Below, piece after piece: positions 43,264-52,536 of a stretch of DNA of 64,000 bases. Position 1 is the stretch's first letter; each line of letters opens with the position of its first letter. The stretch comes from Lichenicola sp964248625 (lineage in GTDB: Bacteria > Pseudomonadota > Alphaproteobacteria > Acetobacterales > Acetobacteraceae). Below the pieces are notes generated by a model. It ran no database searches, was not told the DNA's origin, and worked only from the letters and a program-made list of their open reading frames with translations. Where the stretch lies: positions 62,001 to 126,000 of the forward strand of contig CAXTZG010000001.1 of NCBI GenBank assembly GCA_964248625.1, given 5' to 3'. The translations under genes were made by a program, and so were the position numbers.

Positions 43264-44276
43264 GCCTGGCCGTCCCGATCCTGCAGGCCGAGCGCGTGAG
43301 CAAGCGGTTCGGCCGGCACCCGTCGCTGATGGAGCGCGCCCGCGGCGCGCATCCGCCGGCGATCCGCGCGCTAGACGAGGTCAGCCTCGCGGTCCGGCCA
43401 GGCGAGGCGTTCAGCATCGTGGGCGAGAGCGGCTCGGGCAAGTCGACGCTGGCGCGCTGCCTCACCGCGCTGCACGGTTGCGACGAGGGGCGCGTGCTGT
43501 ACCGCGGCCGCGACCTGGCGCTGATGGCGCCGGCCGAGCGGCGGCGCTTCCATCGCCAGGTGCAGATGGTGTTCCAGAACCCGCTGGCAGCGCTGAATCC
43601 GCGCATGACCGTGGCGCAGATGCTGGGCGAGGCGCTGCGCGTGCATCGGATCTGCCCGCCCGGTTCGGTGCAGGACGAGATGCTGGGGCTGCTGGACCGG
43701 GTGCGGCTGCCGGGCTCGGTGCTGCACCGGCGGCCGCACGAGTTCTCCGGCGGCCAGCTGCAGCGCATCGCCATGGCGCGCGCGCTGTCGGTGCGCCCGG
43801 AGATCATCGTGGCGGACGAGGTGGTCTCGGCCCTCGACGTCTCGGTGCAGGCGCAGATCGTCAACCTGCTGGTCACGCTGCAGGACGAGCTCGGCCTGGC
43901 CATCGTGTTCATCGCCCACGACCTCCGGCTGGTGCGCCACGTCTCGCATCGGGTGGCGGTGATGTATCGCGGCAGGCTGGTCGAGTTCGGCGACAGCGAG
44001 GCGCTGTTCGCGGCACCGCTGCATCCCTACACACGCCTGCTGATCGGCTCCGCGCCGACGCTGGAGCCGATGCAGGACGTCCCGTGCCGCGTCGGGCAGA
44101 CGCCGGCGAGCGGCGGCGTCGCGGCCGCGACCGGATGCGTGTTCCGCGCCCGCTGTCCCGAGGCGATGCCACGCTGTGTCGCCGAGGTGCCTGCCCTGCG
44201 CGCGGCAGCACCGGGACGCAGCGTCGCCTGCCATCTGGTTCCCGGCTCCATCGAGCCGGCCGTCCTTCAGGCATGA
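43260..44276 (+). CDS. Dpp/Opp-type ABC transporter ATP-binding protein (DppF-like)
   Basis: 338-residue second ATPase. Walker A GESGSGKST lies near residue 58, the Q-loop MVFQNPLAALNPRMTV near 103, signature FSGGQLQRIAMA near 160 and Walker B IIVADEVVSALD near 182. The C-terminal domain has the cysteine motif GCVFRARCP, as in OppF. The ATG overlaps the preceding stop. About 80 nt separate it from the creatininase gene, which has its own strong ribosome site. Confidence 0.92.
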   Translation: MSLAVPILQAERVSKRFGRHPSLMERARGAHPPAIRALDEVSLAVRPGEAFSIVGESGSGKSTLARCLTALHGCDEGRVLYRGRDLALMAPAERRRFHRQVQMVFQNPLAALNPRMTVAQMLGEALRVHRICPPGSVQDEMLGLLDRVRLPGSVLHRRPHEFSGGQLQRIAMARALSVRPEIIVADEVVSALDVSVQAQIVNLLVTLQDELGLAIVFIAHDLRLVRHVSHRVAVMYRGRLVEFGDSEALFAAPLHPYTRLLIGSAPTLEPMQDVPCRVGQTPASGGVAAATGCVFRARCPEAMPRCVAEVPALRAAAPGRSVACHLVPGSIEPAVLQA

Positions 44277-44355
44277 CGCCGCCGCAGGCGCGCACCGGGC
44301 TGCTGGATCCCGGACGCGCCCGTCCTCGGCCGATGCCAACCCGATCGGAGGTTTC

Positions 44356-45057
44356 ATGCGGATCAGCGAGATGAACTGGATGCAGGTGGAACGCTACCTG
44401 CAGACCGACGACCGCTGCGTCGTGCCGCTCGGCAGCACCGAGCAGCACGCGCAGCTGAGCCTGTCGGTGGACAGCATCCTGAGCGAGCGGGTGGCACTGG
44501 ATGCGGCGGCCCCGCTCTCGGTGCCGGTGTTCCCGGTGCTCGCCTACGGGGTGACGCCGTATTTCGCGAGCTATCCCGGCACGGTGTCCCTGCGCGTCGA
44601 GACCTATCTGCGCCTCGTGCAGGACGTGCTGGACAGCCTGTTCCGCGCCGGGTTCCGGCGCATCGTGCTGTGCAACGGCCATGGCGGCAACGCATCGGCC
44701 GCGAACTATCTGCAGGAATGGATGGCCGAGCATGCCGGCTGCCAGGTGCGCCTGCATAACTGGTGGAGCGCGCCGCGGACGATGGAGAAAGTGCTGCAGA
44801 CCGACCCGGTGGCGTCGCACGCCTCCTGGATGGAAAACTTCCCCTGGACCCGGCTCGGCAACCTGCGCGGACCGGAGGAGGCCAAGCCGATGACCGATCT
44901 CGACCGGCTGAAGCTGCTGTCGCCGCCAGACGTCAGGACCATGCTCGGCGACGGCAACTTCGGCGGCCTGTATCAGCGCAGCGACGAGGAGATGCTCGCC
45001 ATCTGGGCGGTCGCGGTCGAAGAGACACGCACCCTCATCGAGAGCGGATGGGCATGA
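44356..45057 (+). CDS. Creatininase-family amidohydrolase
   Basis: 233-residue metal-dependent hydrolase of the creatininase superfamily, which opens cyclic amides or cleaves formamide-type bonds. Metal and catalytic motifs are VPLGSTEQHAQLSLSVDS near residue 23 (Glu and His ligands) and CNGHGGNASAANYL near 105. Members include creatinine amidohydrolase, formamide hydrolases of riboflavin/mycofactocin type and others, so the true substrate is open. The start is ATG at 44356 with CGGAGG 5-6 nt upstream. It is followed by an overlapping dehydrogenase gene, and its job in the operon is probably the first or second degradation step. Confidence 0.88.
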   Translation: MRISEMNWMQVERYLQTDDRCVVPLGSTEQHAQLSLSVDSILSERVALDAAAPLSVPVFPVLAYGVTPYFASYPGTVSLRVETYLRLVQDVLDSLFRAGFRRIVLCNGHGGNASAANYLQEWMAEHAGCQVRLHNWWSAPRTMEKVLQTDPVASHASWMENFPWTRLGNLRGPEEAKPMTDLDRLKLLSPPDVRTMLGDGNFGGLYQRSDEEMLAIWAVAVEETRTLIESGWA

Positions 45058-46082
45058 GCGGGACGATCCTGATCTGGGGCGCCGGCGCGATCGGCGGCAC
45101 GATCGGGGCCTGCCTGGTCCGTGCCGGCGAGGATGTGCTGTTCGTCGACAGCGCTGCCGACCACGTCGCGGCGATGCGGCAGGATGGGCTCGGGATCGAA
45201 GGACCGATCGAACGGTTCGCCGTGCCAGTGCGGGCGGCGATGCCCGCGGAGGTGTCCGGCCGCTTCGAGCGCATCCTGCTCTGCGTGAAGGCGCATCACA
45301 CGGCCGAGGCGGCGCGCGCCCTGCTGCCGCACCTGGCCCCCACCGGCTATGTCGCCTCGTTCCAGAACGGGCTCAACGAGCCGGTGATCGGTGCCGTCAC
45401 CGGCATGCATCGGGTGGTGGGCGCGTTCGTCAATTTCGGCGCCGACTACCTGGCACCCGGACGCATCCTGTTCGGCGGACGCGGCGCCTGCGTGGTGGGC
45501 GAGGTGGACGGCACCCCGAGCGGGCGCGTGGCGGCGCTGCGGCGGACGCTGCTGCCGTTCGAGCCGGAAGCGGTGGCGACCGACGACATACTGGCCCATC
45601 TCTGGGGCAAGCTGGCCTATGGCGCGCTGCTGTTCGCGACCGCCGTCACCGACGACTCCATCGCCGACATCCTGGCAGCACCCGAGCACCGTGCGCTGCT
45701 GCTGGGGGTCGGGCGCGAGGCCGTCGCGGTGGCGCTGGCCAGGGGCGTGCAGCCACGCGGCTTCAACGGCTTCGATCCTGCGGCCTTCGCACCGAACGGC
45801 AGCGCCGCGGCCATCGACGCCTCGTTCCGGGAGATGGTGGCGTTCAACCGCCGCTCGGCAAAGTCGCATAGCGGGATCTGGCGCGATCTCGCGATCCGCA
45901 AACGCAAGACCGAGGTGGACGCGCAGCTCGGGCCGGTGGTCATGGACGGTGCCGCCTGCGGCATCGCAACGCCGCTCACCAGCCGCCTGATCGGCCTCAT
46001 CCACGAGATCGAGCAGGGCGTGCGTCGGCTCGACCGCGCCAATCTCGACGCCCTCGTTCCGGCTCCCCTGGAGGCATGCTGA
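45054..46082 (+). CDS. Ketopantoate reductase-family dehydrogenase
   Basis: 342-residue protein with an N-terminal Rossmann motif ILIWGAGAIGGTIGACLVRAG, the substrate-region Asn (FQNGLNEP near residue 105) and the catalytic Lys in LWGKLAYGALL near 185, all typical of 2-dehydropantoate 2-reductase. In a degradative operon it more likely reduces or oxidises another 2-oxo/2-hydroxy acid than makes pantoate. The start is ATG 45054 in an ATGA junction; an ATG six bases earlier is possible. Confidence 0.87.
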   Translation: MSGTILIWGAGAIGGTIGACLVRAGEDVLFVDSAADHVAAMRQDGLGIEGPIERFAVPVRAAMPAEVSGRFERILLCVKAHHTAEAARALLPHLAPTGYVASFQNGLNEPVIGAVTGMHRVVGAFVNFGADYLAPGRILFGGRGACVVGEVDGTPSGRVAALRRTLLPFEPEAVATDDILAHLWGKLAYGALLFATAVTDDSIADILAAPEHRALLLGVGREAVAVALARGVQPRGFNGFDPAAFAPNGSAAAIDASFREMVAFNRRSAKSHSGIWRDLAIRKRKTEVDAQLGPVVMDGAACGIATPLTSRLIGLIHEIEQGVRRLDRANLDALVPAPLEAC

Positions 46083-46828
46083 TGCGGATCGGCTTCGAAG
46101 GGCGGCGCGCCGTGGTGACGGGCGCCGGGCACGGCATCGGCCGCGGCATCGCGCGCGCGTTCGCGGTTCTCGGCGCCCGGACGCTCGGGCTCGACATCAA
46201 CGCGGCCGGCCTGGCCGAGACGGCGGCCGGCGCCGGGGGATCGCTCGCCACCGCGGTCACCGACGTGTCCGACGCGGCGGCGATCCGCGGCGCCATCGAG
46301 GCGTTCGGCCCGGTCGACATCCTGGTGCACAGCGCCGGCGGCGTCTGCGGCCAGGTGGGCCGGCCCGCGGAAGAGGTCACCGCCGCGGACTGGCAGGCGA
46401 TCCTGTCGGTCAACCTCACCGGCGCGTTCCTGATGGCGCAGGCGGTGGTGCCGGCGATGAAGGCGGCGGGGCACGGGCGCATCGTCACCATCTCCAGCGG
46501 CGCCGGGCTCGGCATCAGCCTCACCGGCATCCAGGCTTACGCGGCGGCGAAGGCCGGCGAGATCGGACTGACCCGGCAGCTCGCGCACGAGCTCGGACCG
46601 TTCGGCATCACGGTGAACAGCGTGGCACCCGGCTTCGTGCGCTCCAACCCGACCACGGAACGGCAATGGGAGTCCTACGGACCGGACGGACAGCAGCGCC
46701 TGATGGAGAGCGTGGCGATGCGCCGGCTCGGCACGGTCGACGACATCGTGCACGCCGTGCTGTTCCTGAGCAGCGACTTCGCCGGCTGGATCAACGGGCA
46801 GACCCTCAGCGTGGATGGCGGCAAATGA
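46082..46828 (+). CDS. Short-chain dehydrogenase/reductase
   Basis: 248-residue classical SDR. The NAD(P) motif is TGAGHGIGRGIA near residue 13, followed by HSAGG near 85, catalytic Ser in TISSGAG near 140, and Tyr/Lys in AYAAAKAG near 155. GWINGQTLSVDGG at the end is typical of FabG-like enzymes. Of two ATGs, the one at 46082 is preferred because GGAGG sits 7 nt upstream and it overlaps the previous stop (TGATG). It probably oxidises a hydroxy intermediate of the pathway; the substrate is unknown. Confidence 0.9.
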   Translation: MRIGFEGRRAVVTGAGHGIGRGIARAFAVLGARTLGLDINAAGLAETAAGAGGSLATAVTDVSDAAAIRGAIEAFGPVDILVHSAGGVCGQVGRPAEEVTAADWQAILSVNLTGAFLMAQAVVPAMKAAGHGRIVTISSGAGLGISLTGIQAYAAAKAGEIGLTRQLAHELGPFGITVNSVAPGFVRSNPTTERQWESYGPDGQQRLMESVAMRRLGTVDDIVHAVLFLSSDFAGWINGQTLSVDGGK

Positions 46829-48204
46829 CGGCAGCACTGGCGCAGGACTGGGCCGACCAGCATGACGGCGAGATCCTGCAGACGCTGCTCTCCTTCGTCT
46901 CGATCCCCAGCGTCAGCACCGATCCGGCCTATGGCGCGGAGATGGCGCGCGGCGCCGGGTTCCTGGCAGCCCACCTGCGTGGCTGCGGCATCGAGAACGT
47001 CGCCCTGCGGCCGACCGGCGGCCATCCGGTGGTCACCGGCGACTGGCTGCACGCGCCCGGCCGGCCGACGATCCTGATCTATGGCCACTACGACGTGCAG
47101 CCGCCCGACCCGCTCGACAAGTGGCGGACGGCGCCGTTCGATCCGGAGATCCGCGACGGCCGGATCTATGCGCGCGGCGTGTCCGACGACAAGGGCCCGG
47201 TGATCGTCGCGGTGTCGGCGCTGGCCGCCTTCCTGCAGGCGACTGGCGCGCTGCCGGTGAACGTCAAGCTCCTGCTGGAAGGCGAGGAGGAGATCGGCAG
47301 CGCGCATCTCGACGGGTTCGTGGCAGACCATGCAGCCGAGCTCGCCGCGGACTTCGTGCTCTCGGCCGACGGCGCCATGTGGCGGCTCGACCTGCCGACG
47401 GTGACGGTGTCGAGCCGCGGGCTCTGCGCGCTGGAGATCACCGTGACGGGGGCGGGAAAGGACCTGCATTCCGGACGGCACGGCGGTGCCGTGGCCAATC
47501 CGCTGCAGGCGCTGAGCGCGCTGCTCGCCGGACTGCATGCGAGCGACGGCAGCGTCGCCGTACCGGGCTTCCACGACCAGGTGCGCCCGCCCTCGGACGC
47601 CGCGCGCCGGGAGACCGCCGCGGTGCCGTTCGACGAGGCTGAATACCTGCGCTCGATCGGCGCGCCGGACGGCGCCGGCGAGGCGGGCTGGACACTGCTG
47701 GAACGCAACTGGCTGCGGCCGACGCTGGAGATCAACGGCATCTCGGGCGGCTATGCGGGGCCCGGCACGAAGACCGTGATCCCGTCCGAGGCGCACGCGA
47801 AGATCACCTGCCGCCTGGTTCCCGACCAGGACCCGGCGGCGATCCTGGAAGCGATCACGCGCGACCTGCAGCGCCGCGTCGCCCCCGGGGTCACGCTTGC
47901 CGTGTCGCCGGAGGCGGGCGGGGCGCATCCCGCCGCCATCGCCGCCAGCCATCCCGGGCTGCGTTTGGCCATGCAGGTGCTGGAGGAGCTGTACGGGCGC
48001 GCGGCGGTGCCGGTGCGGATGGGCGCCACGCTGCCGGTTGCCGGCATCTTCTCCAGCCGGCTGGGCCTCGACACGGTGTTCTTCTCGTTCTCGACCACGG
48101 ACGAGGACTACCACGCGCCGAACGAGTTCTTCCGCATCGAACGGCTGCGCGACGGCATCCGGGGCTGGATCCGCTACCTCGCGCTGCTCGGCGGCGCGCC
48201 GTGA
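46825..48204 (+). CDS. M20-family metallopeptidase (dipeptidase/carboxypeptidase)
   Basis: 459-residue zinc peptidase of the M20 family. Metal-binding motifs are ILIYGHYDVQPPDP near residue 85 (His, Asp), GVSDDKGPV near 115 (Asp), LLEGEEEIGS near 150 (catalytic Glu pair) and EDYHAPNEFF near 425. The dimerisation domain is inserted in the middle (about 200-320). The length and DVQPPD motif are like those of cytosolic dipeptidases and carnosinase-like enzymes. The ATG overlaps the SDR stop. It is likely to hydrolyse the imported peptide or an N-acyl amino acid intermediate. Confidence 0.92.
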   Translation: MTAALAQDWADQHDGEILQTLLSFVSIPSVSTDPAYGAEMARGAGFLAAHLRGCGIENVALRPTGGHPVVTGDWLHAPGRPTILIYGHYDVQPPDPLDKWRTAPFDPEIRDGRIYARGVSDDKGPVIVAVSALAAFLQATGALPVNVKLLLEGEEEIGSAHLDGFVADHAAELAADFVLSADGAMWRLDLPTVTVSSRGLCALEITVTGAGKDLHSGRHGGAVANPLQALSALLAGLHASDGSVAVPGFHDQVRPPSDAARRETAAVPFDEAEYLRSIGAPDGAGEAGWTLLERNWLRPTLEINGISGGYAGPGTKTVIPSEAHAKITCRLVPDQDPAAILEAITRDLQRRVAPGVTLAVSPEAGGAHPAAIAASHPGLRLAMQVLEELYGRAAVPVRMGATLPVAGIFSSRLGLDTVFFSFSTTDEDYHAPNEFFRIERLRDGIRGWIRYLALLGGAP

Positions 48205-48998
48205 CGAAGAACGGACCGTCCGATGCCTTGCGCTCGGAGCTGGCGCCGGGAGGGGTGCTGCGCGTCGGCATCAACCTGAGCAATTTCCTGCTGGTGAGCG
48301 GACGCGGGCCGGCCGGGGAGCCGGTCGGCGTGGCGCCCGACCTCGGACGCGAGATCGCGGAACGCCTGGACGCCGCCGTGGCCTACGTGCCCTACCCCAC
48401 GCCCGGCGCGCTGGCCGACGCGATCTGGCGCGACGAATGGGACATCGGCCTGATCGGCGCGGAGCCCGCCCGCGCCGAACGGATTGCGTTCAGCCCGGCC
48501 TATGTCGAGATCGACGCCACCTACCTGGTGCGCGACGGCTCCGCCCTCGACACGGTGGCGGCGGTGGACCGGCCGGGCATCCGCATCGCGGTGACCGCCC
48601 GCACCGCCTACGACCTCTGGCTCGAGCGCCACATCCGCCACGCGACGCTGGTGCGCTCGGAAACCTTCGACACCGCGTTCGAGGCCTTCTCGACCGGCGG
48701 GCTGGACGCGCTGGCGGGCCTGCGCGCGCGGCTGCTGGAGGATGCAGGCAGGATGCCGGGCGCCCGGCTGCTGGACGGACGCTTCGCCGCCGTGCAGCAG
48801 GCGATCGCCATCGCGCGCGGCAGGCAGGCGGGAGCCGCGTTCCTGTCGGGCTTCGTCGAGGAGGCGAAGGCGTCCGGCCTGGTGGCCCGGCTGATCGAGC
48901 GGCACAAGGTCGCCGGGCTGTCGGTGGCGCCGCCGGCCGAGCGGCAGCAGACCGCATTTGGAGTTCCATCCATGTTCCAGCCCGGGAGGATCGATTGA
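48201..48998 (+). CDS. SBP_bac_3-like protein without signal peptide
   Basis: 265-residue protein with the fold of family-3 solute-binding proteins: LRVGINLSNFLLV near residue 20, PVGVAPDLGREIAERL near 42, WDIGLIGAEPARAERIAFS near 80 and IRIAVTARTAYD near 118. The N terminus MTKNGPSDALRSELAPGG is hydrophilic, so no export signal is seen; the GTG start at 48201 overlaps the previous stop. It sits between two cytosolic peptidase genes. A cytoplasmic binding protein, or an enzyme built on this fold (as cyclohexadienyl dehydratase is), is possible; no direct evidence for either. Confidence 0.8.
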   Translation: MTKNGPSDALRSELAPGGVLRVGINLSNFLLVSGRGPAGEPVGVAPDLGREIAERLDAAVAYVPYPTPGALADAIWRDEWDIGLIGAEPARAERIAFSPAYVEIDATYLVRDGSALDTVAAVDRPGIRIAVTARTAYDLWLERHIRHATLVRSETFDTAFEAFSTGGLDALAGLRARLLEDAGRMPGARLLDGRFAAVQQAIAIARGRQAGAAFLSGFVEEAKASGLVARLIERHKVAGLSVAPPAERQQTAFGVPSMFQPGRID

Positions 48999-50512
48999 CG
49001 CACGACGCCGCACTCATCGAGGAGACCGCACGCCTGAACGACCTGCTGTGCAGCATCAACCTGCTGTCGTGGGACGCGCGCACGCACATGCCGGCGAGCG
49101 GCAGCACGGCGCGCGGCAACCAGGTGGCGACGCTGACCGCGCTGGCCCGCGACGTCGCGACCGGCGAGCGCCTGCGCGATGCCGTGGCCCGTGCGCTGGA
49201 CCGCGCCGACGGCGACGCCGACGAGCGCGCCTTGCTGGGCGACTTCGCGCGCGGGCTGGAAACGATGCGCCGGGTGCCGGCCAGGCTGCTGGTGGAGATG
49301 GCGGAGCTGAAGACCGTCTCGCACGAGACCTGGATTGCGGCGCGCGAGCGCAACGACTTCTCGGTGTTCGCGCCGTCGCTTGCCCGCATCTTCGCGCTGC
49401 AGCGCGAGCTGGCCGAGGTGATTGGCTACGACGAGCATCCCTACGACGCGCTGATCGGCCAGTACGAGCCGGGCATGACCCGGGCCTCGCTCGAGCCGCT
49501 GTTCGCGACGCTGCAAGCGGGCATCGCGCCGCTGCTCGACTCGCTGCGCGAGCTGCCGCCGGTGGACGGCTTCCTGCAGCAGCCGTTTCCCGTCGAGACG
49601 CAGCGGCGCTTCGCCGCCGACATCGCCGCACGGATGGGCTACGACTCCTCGCGCGGGCGCGTGGACGACACCGTGCATCCGTTCGAGATCTCGATGACAC
49701 GCGACGACGTGCGCATCACCTCTCGTTTCCGCGAAAGCTACGTGCAGGGCGGCCTGTTCGCGCTGTGGCACGAGGCCGGCCACGGCATCTACGAGCAGGG
49801 GGTGGCGACGCGCTGGACGCGCGGCATCGGCGCCACCGACCTTCGCAACCTCTACGCGGTGGGCGGCAGCAGCTTCGGGCTGCACGAATCGCAGTCCAGG
49901 CTCTACGAGAACCGCGTCGGCCGGTCGCGGCAGTTCTGGGAGCTGCATTACGCCGCCTTGCGCGACTGCTTCCCCGAACAGCTCGCCGGCGTGACGGTGG
50001 ACACGTTCTGGCGCGCGGTGAACCAGCCGCGGCAGGGTCTGATCCGCATCGAGGCGGACGAGCTCACCTACGACGCGCACGTCATGCTGCGCTGCGAGCT
50101 CGAGGCCGCCCTGGTGGCGGGCGAGGTGCCTGTCCGGGACCTGCCGGCCCTGTGGGACGAGCGCATCCGGGCGGCGTTCGGGCTGGCGGTGCCCGATCTC
50201 GCCCGCGGCGTGCTGCAGGACGTGCACTGGTCGCACGGCTATGTCGGCTCGTTCGCGACCTACACGCTGGGCAACGTGATGTCGTCGCAGTTCTTCGCGA
50301 CCGCCAGCCGCGAGGCCGCGGTGAGCGAGGGCCTGCAGGCGGGACGCTACGAGCCGCTGACGGCGTGGCTCGGCGAGCATGTGCACCGGCATGGCCGCAG
50401 CCGCGGCCGCGACCGCATCCTGCGCGACGCCACCGGCAGCGGGCTCGATCCACAGCCCTACCTCGCCGACCTGCGCGCCAAGACCGCGGCACTCCTGGCT
50501 GCGGACTCATGA
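48995..50512 (+). CDS. M32-family metallocarboxypeptidase (Taq-like)
   Basis: 505-residue zinc carboxypeptidase. The HExxH motif is in LWHEAGHGIYEQG near residue 255, and the M32 marker region GLHESQSRLYENRVGRS near 295 supplies the third ligand Glu; the C-terminal part contains SHGYVGSFATYTLGN. The start is TTG at 48995, overlapping the previous stop (TTGA), with GGGAGGA 5 nt upstream. It is the last gene of the operon and would release C-terminal amino acids from peptides in the cytosol. Confidence 0.92.
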   Translation: MTHDAALIEETARLNDLLCSINLLSWDARTHMPASGSTARGNQVATLTALARDVATGERLRDAVARALDRADGDADERALLGDFARGLETMRRVPARLLVEMAELKTVSHETWIAARERNDFSVFAPSLARIFALQRELAEVIGYDEHPYDALIGQYEPGMTRASLEPLFATLQAGIAPLLDSLRELPPVDGFLQQPFPVETQRRFAADIAARMGYDSSRGRVDDTVHPFEISMTRDDVRITSRFRESYVQGGLFALWHEAGHGIYEQGVATRWTRGIGATDLRNLYAVGGSSFGLHESQSRLYENRVGRSRQFWELHYAALRDCFPEQLAGVTVDTFWRAVNQPRQGLIRIEADELTYDAHVMLRCELEAALVAGEVPVRDLPALWDERIRAAFGLAVPDLARGVLQDVHWSHGYVGSFATYTLGNVMSSQFFATASREAAVSEGLQAGRYEPLTAWLGEHVHRHGRSRGRDRILRDATGSGLDPQPYLADLRAKTAALLAADS

Positions 50513-51433
50513 GTGCCGTCGGGAAGCGCTGCGGGATCATGGATCACGGCTGCCAGGACGAGACAGCGGCACGCGGCTGCCATGCCGAGCCTGCCGACGA
50601 CATCAGCCTATACCGCTAATCCGGAATGATGGCGTTCAAGGGCATCGAGGCAGCATAGGCTGACGCATTGACTCCCACGCCGACGCTGTCTCCGACCGGG
50701 TCCCATCCAGCACGACAGGCCCGGCCAGCGACACGACGTTCGCGCCACAGTTCGAGAAAGAACCTACGATCTGGATGCCAGGTATCGGTTCCCAGCCGGC
50801 CAAAGTCATATCGAAACCCGCGCTTCGATGACATCGCCGGCGTGTTCCATATCGCAGTCTGCGACATTGCCTGTCCCGGCATGCTGCTGGAGTTTCAGTC
50901 GATGTCACGACGGGGTTCTGACCAACCAGACCGGTGCGAGATCCGATCGAGGAGATGCCGATGGACGAGTGACACTTCCCACTGGTCACTTCGCCAATAC
51001 CCGGCGAGAAGCAACAGGGACATATCATGTGGGACGACCCGATGCTGGTCGGGTGGGGCTGGCCGTATGTTGCCGTTCGCGGCGTCGAGGCGGAACCGAC
51101 GGTGCTCGTCATGGCGGGAATGCGTGGATTGAGATACAGCTCGATCGACGCCGCCAGGCGCCTTGCCGCCGAGCNNNNNNNNNNTCAGCCCGGCCTGCTG
51201 GCTTCAACACGAGAACGGTCCAGTTTCGCGCCCGCCGTGACCGAACTCGCAGATCCACCATCATGCCGGCGACATCCGGCTTGATGACGGCGTCCAGGCC
51301 TCCGGGGCGGCGGACATCATCGGAACCGGCTTCCCATCAGCGCCACCGGCCCGAACGCGAGAACCGCGCGACAGCGCTGCAGCGTAGACCGCCATGGTGC
51401 GGGTGGTATCTTTCAGCTTATCCTCAAGTAGGT
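50513..51433. other. Gene-poor region with 10-N assembly gap
   Basis: About 920 bp of lower GC with no convincing gene on either strand. A 10-N gap lies at 51175-51184. Open frames at about 50668-51132 (plus) and 50636-51112 (minus) overlap each other and match nothing I know. This may be decayed or foreign DNA. Confidence 0.5.
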
Positions 51434-52240
51434 CTACAGACTGCAGAACCACGACAAACTTTCTTCCGGAACAAATGCATGATTCCAGCTTGCGTCATCA
51501 TAGACGGCGCGCTCACCGAGGATTGGCGCATGATCCGCATAGAGACGGACGTCACGGTAACTGCTTTGATCGATAAGCTGGTTGAGGCGGTCAATATCGG
51601 CGTTTGGCAGGATTTCGATAAAAATGATCGGGCGGTAGCGCCGGATCGTCCATCTGGCTCCGGTCATGACCGATGCTTCATGACCTTCCACATCGATCTT
51701 GATCAGCGAAACCCGTCTGGCAAATGGCGCTAGACGTAACATGGCACGGTCCAGGGTCCGGACCAGAACGGGACTGGCGGAGGAGTGGGCATCTTTGAAG
51801 TCTGCCTCGAGTGACGCGCTGGTTTCTATCGAACCATGCTCCTGAGTCGGCATATAGAGAACGGCGCGACCGCTTGAGCTACTGAGCGCACAGCTTATGG
51901 GACGCACGCGCTTTTCCAGCCCGTTTTGTCGGATATTTGTATCGAGCATATTGGCAACGATCGGCACGGGCTCGAAAGCGAACACCTTGTTAACCGAAGC
52001 GGCGGATGCCGCAAGCAGGGAATAGAAACCTGTGTTTGCGCCGGCATCGACGATCAGACCTGGAGAGGCGCGAGCCACCTTGTAAACGTAGTCCGGCAAA
52101 GGCCGTTCGAATGCCTGCCAGCCGTTCAGCACGATCTGACCCACGACCAGATCGCGATCATCTTGCTTATGCAGGCAAAAACTTTGCAGGTCAGCGTCAT
52201 GCGGAAGCTGTATCGTAGCCCATACTGTCGTATCAGCCAT
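51434..52240 (-). CDS. FkbM-family methyltransferase
   Basis: 268-residue SAM-dependent methyltransferase. The SAM loop is LIVDAGANTGFYSLLAA near residue 62, and the family's IKIDVEGHEASVMTGA lies near 180. FkbM proteins methylate hydroxyls of polyketides or sugars, often in surface-polysaccharide clusters. No glycosyltransferase or other partner is adjacent, so the acceptor is unknown. The gene and its surroundings have visibly lower GC than the neighbouring operons, which suggests horizontal acquisition. About 300 bp downstream of its ATG (52241-52536) contain no recognisable gene. Confidence 0.88.
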   Translation of the reverse strand: MADTTVWATIQLPHDADLQSFCLHKQDDRDLVVGQIVLNGWQAFERPLPDYVYKVARASPGLIVDAGANTGFYSLLAASAASVNKVFAFEPVPIVANMLDTNIRQNGLEKRVRPISCALSSSSGRAVLYMPTQEHGSIETSASLEADFKDAHSSASPVLVRTLDRAMLRLAPFARRVSLIKIDVEGHEASVMTGARWTIRRYRPIIFIEILPNADIDRLNQLIDQSSYRDVRLYADHAPILGERAVYDDASWNHAFVPEESLSWFCSL

Positions 52241-52536
52241 ACGTCACTCCGATCGCTTGCCGCCGAAACTGAATGATAGGTGAGACGAAGATAACCGCAG
52301 CAACGACCTGAAGCAGGTAGAAGATCCGGATGTCCGGAGCTCGACCGTAAGCGTCATCTACCAGTCGCTCCCAAAGCCGACCACCTACTCCAGCAGCATA
52401 GAAGAGGGTGAGGAAGCACTTGCCGGTTCAGCGAGGCGACGTGGCGTCTGGTCTCGACATTCTCGGAGAGCATGGCTTGCCTCGACGCAGCACAGCAGGG
52501 TGCACGCTCGGTATTTCGTGGCCAGTCATCGGATTG

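Noticed and set aside
50636..51132. Overlapping frames of about 155 codons on both strands after the M32 gene
   Set aside because: Neither shows a motif, ribosome site or protein-like composition, and they mutually overlap.
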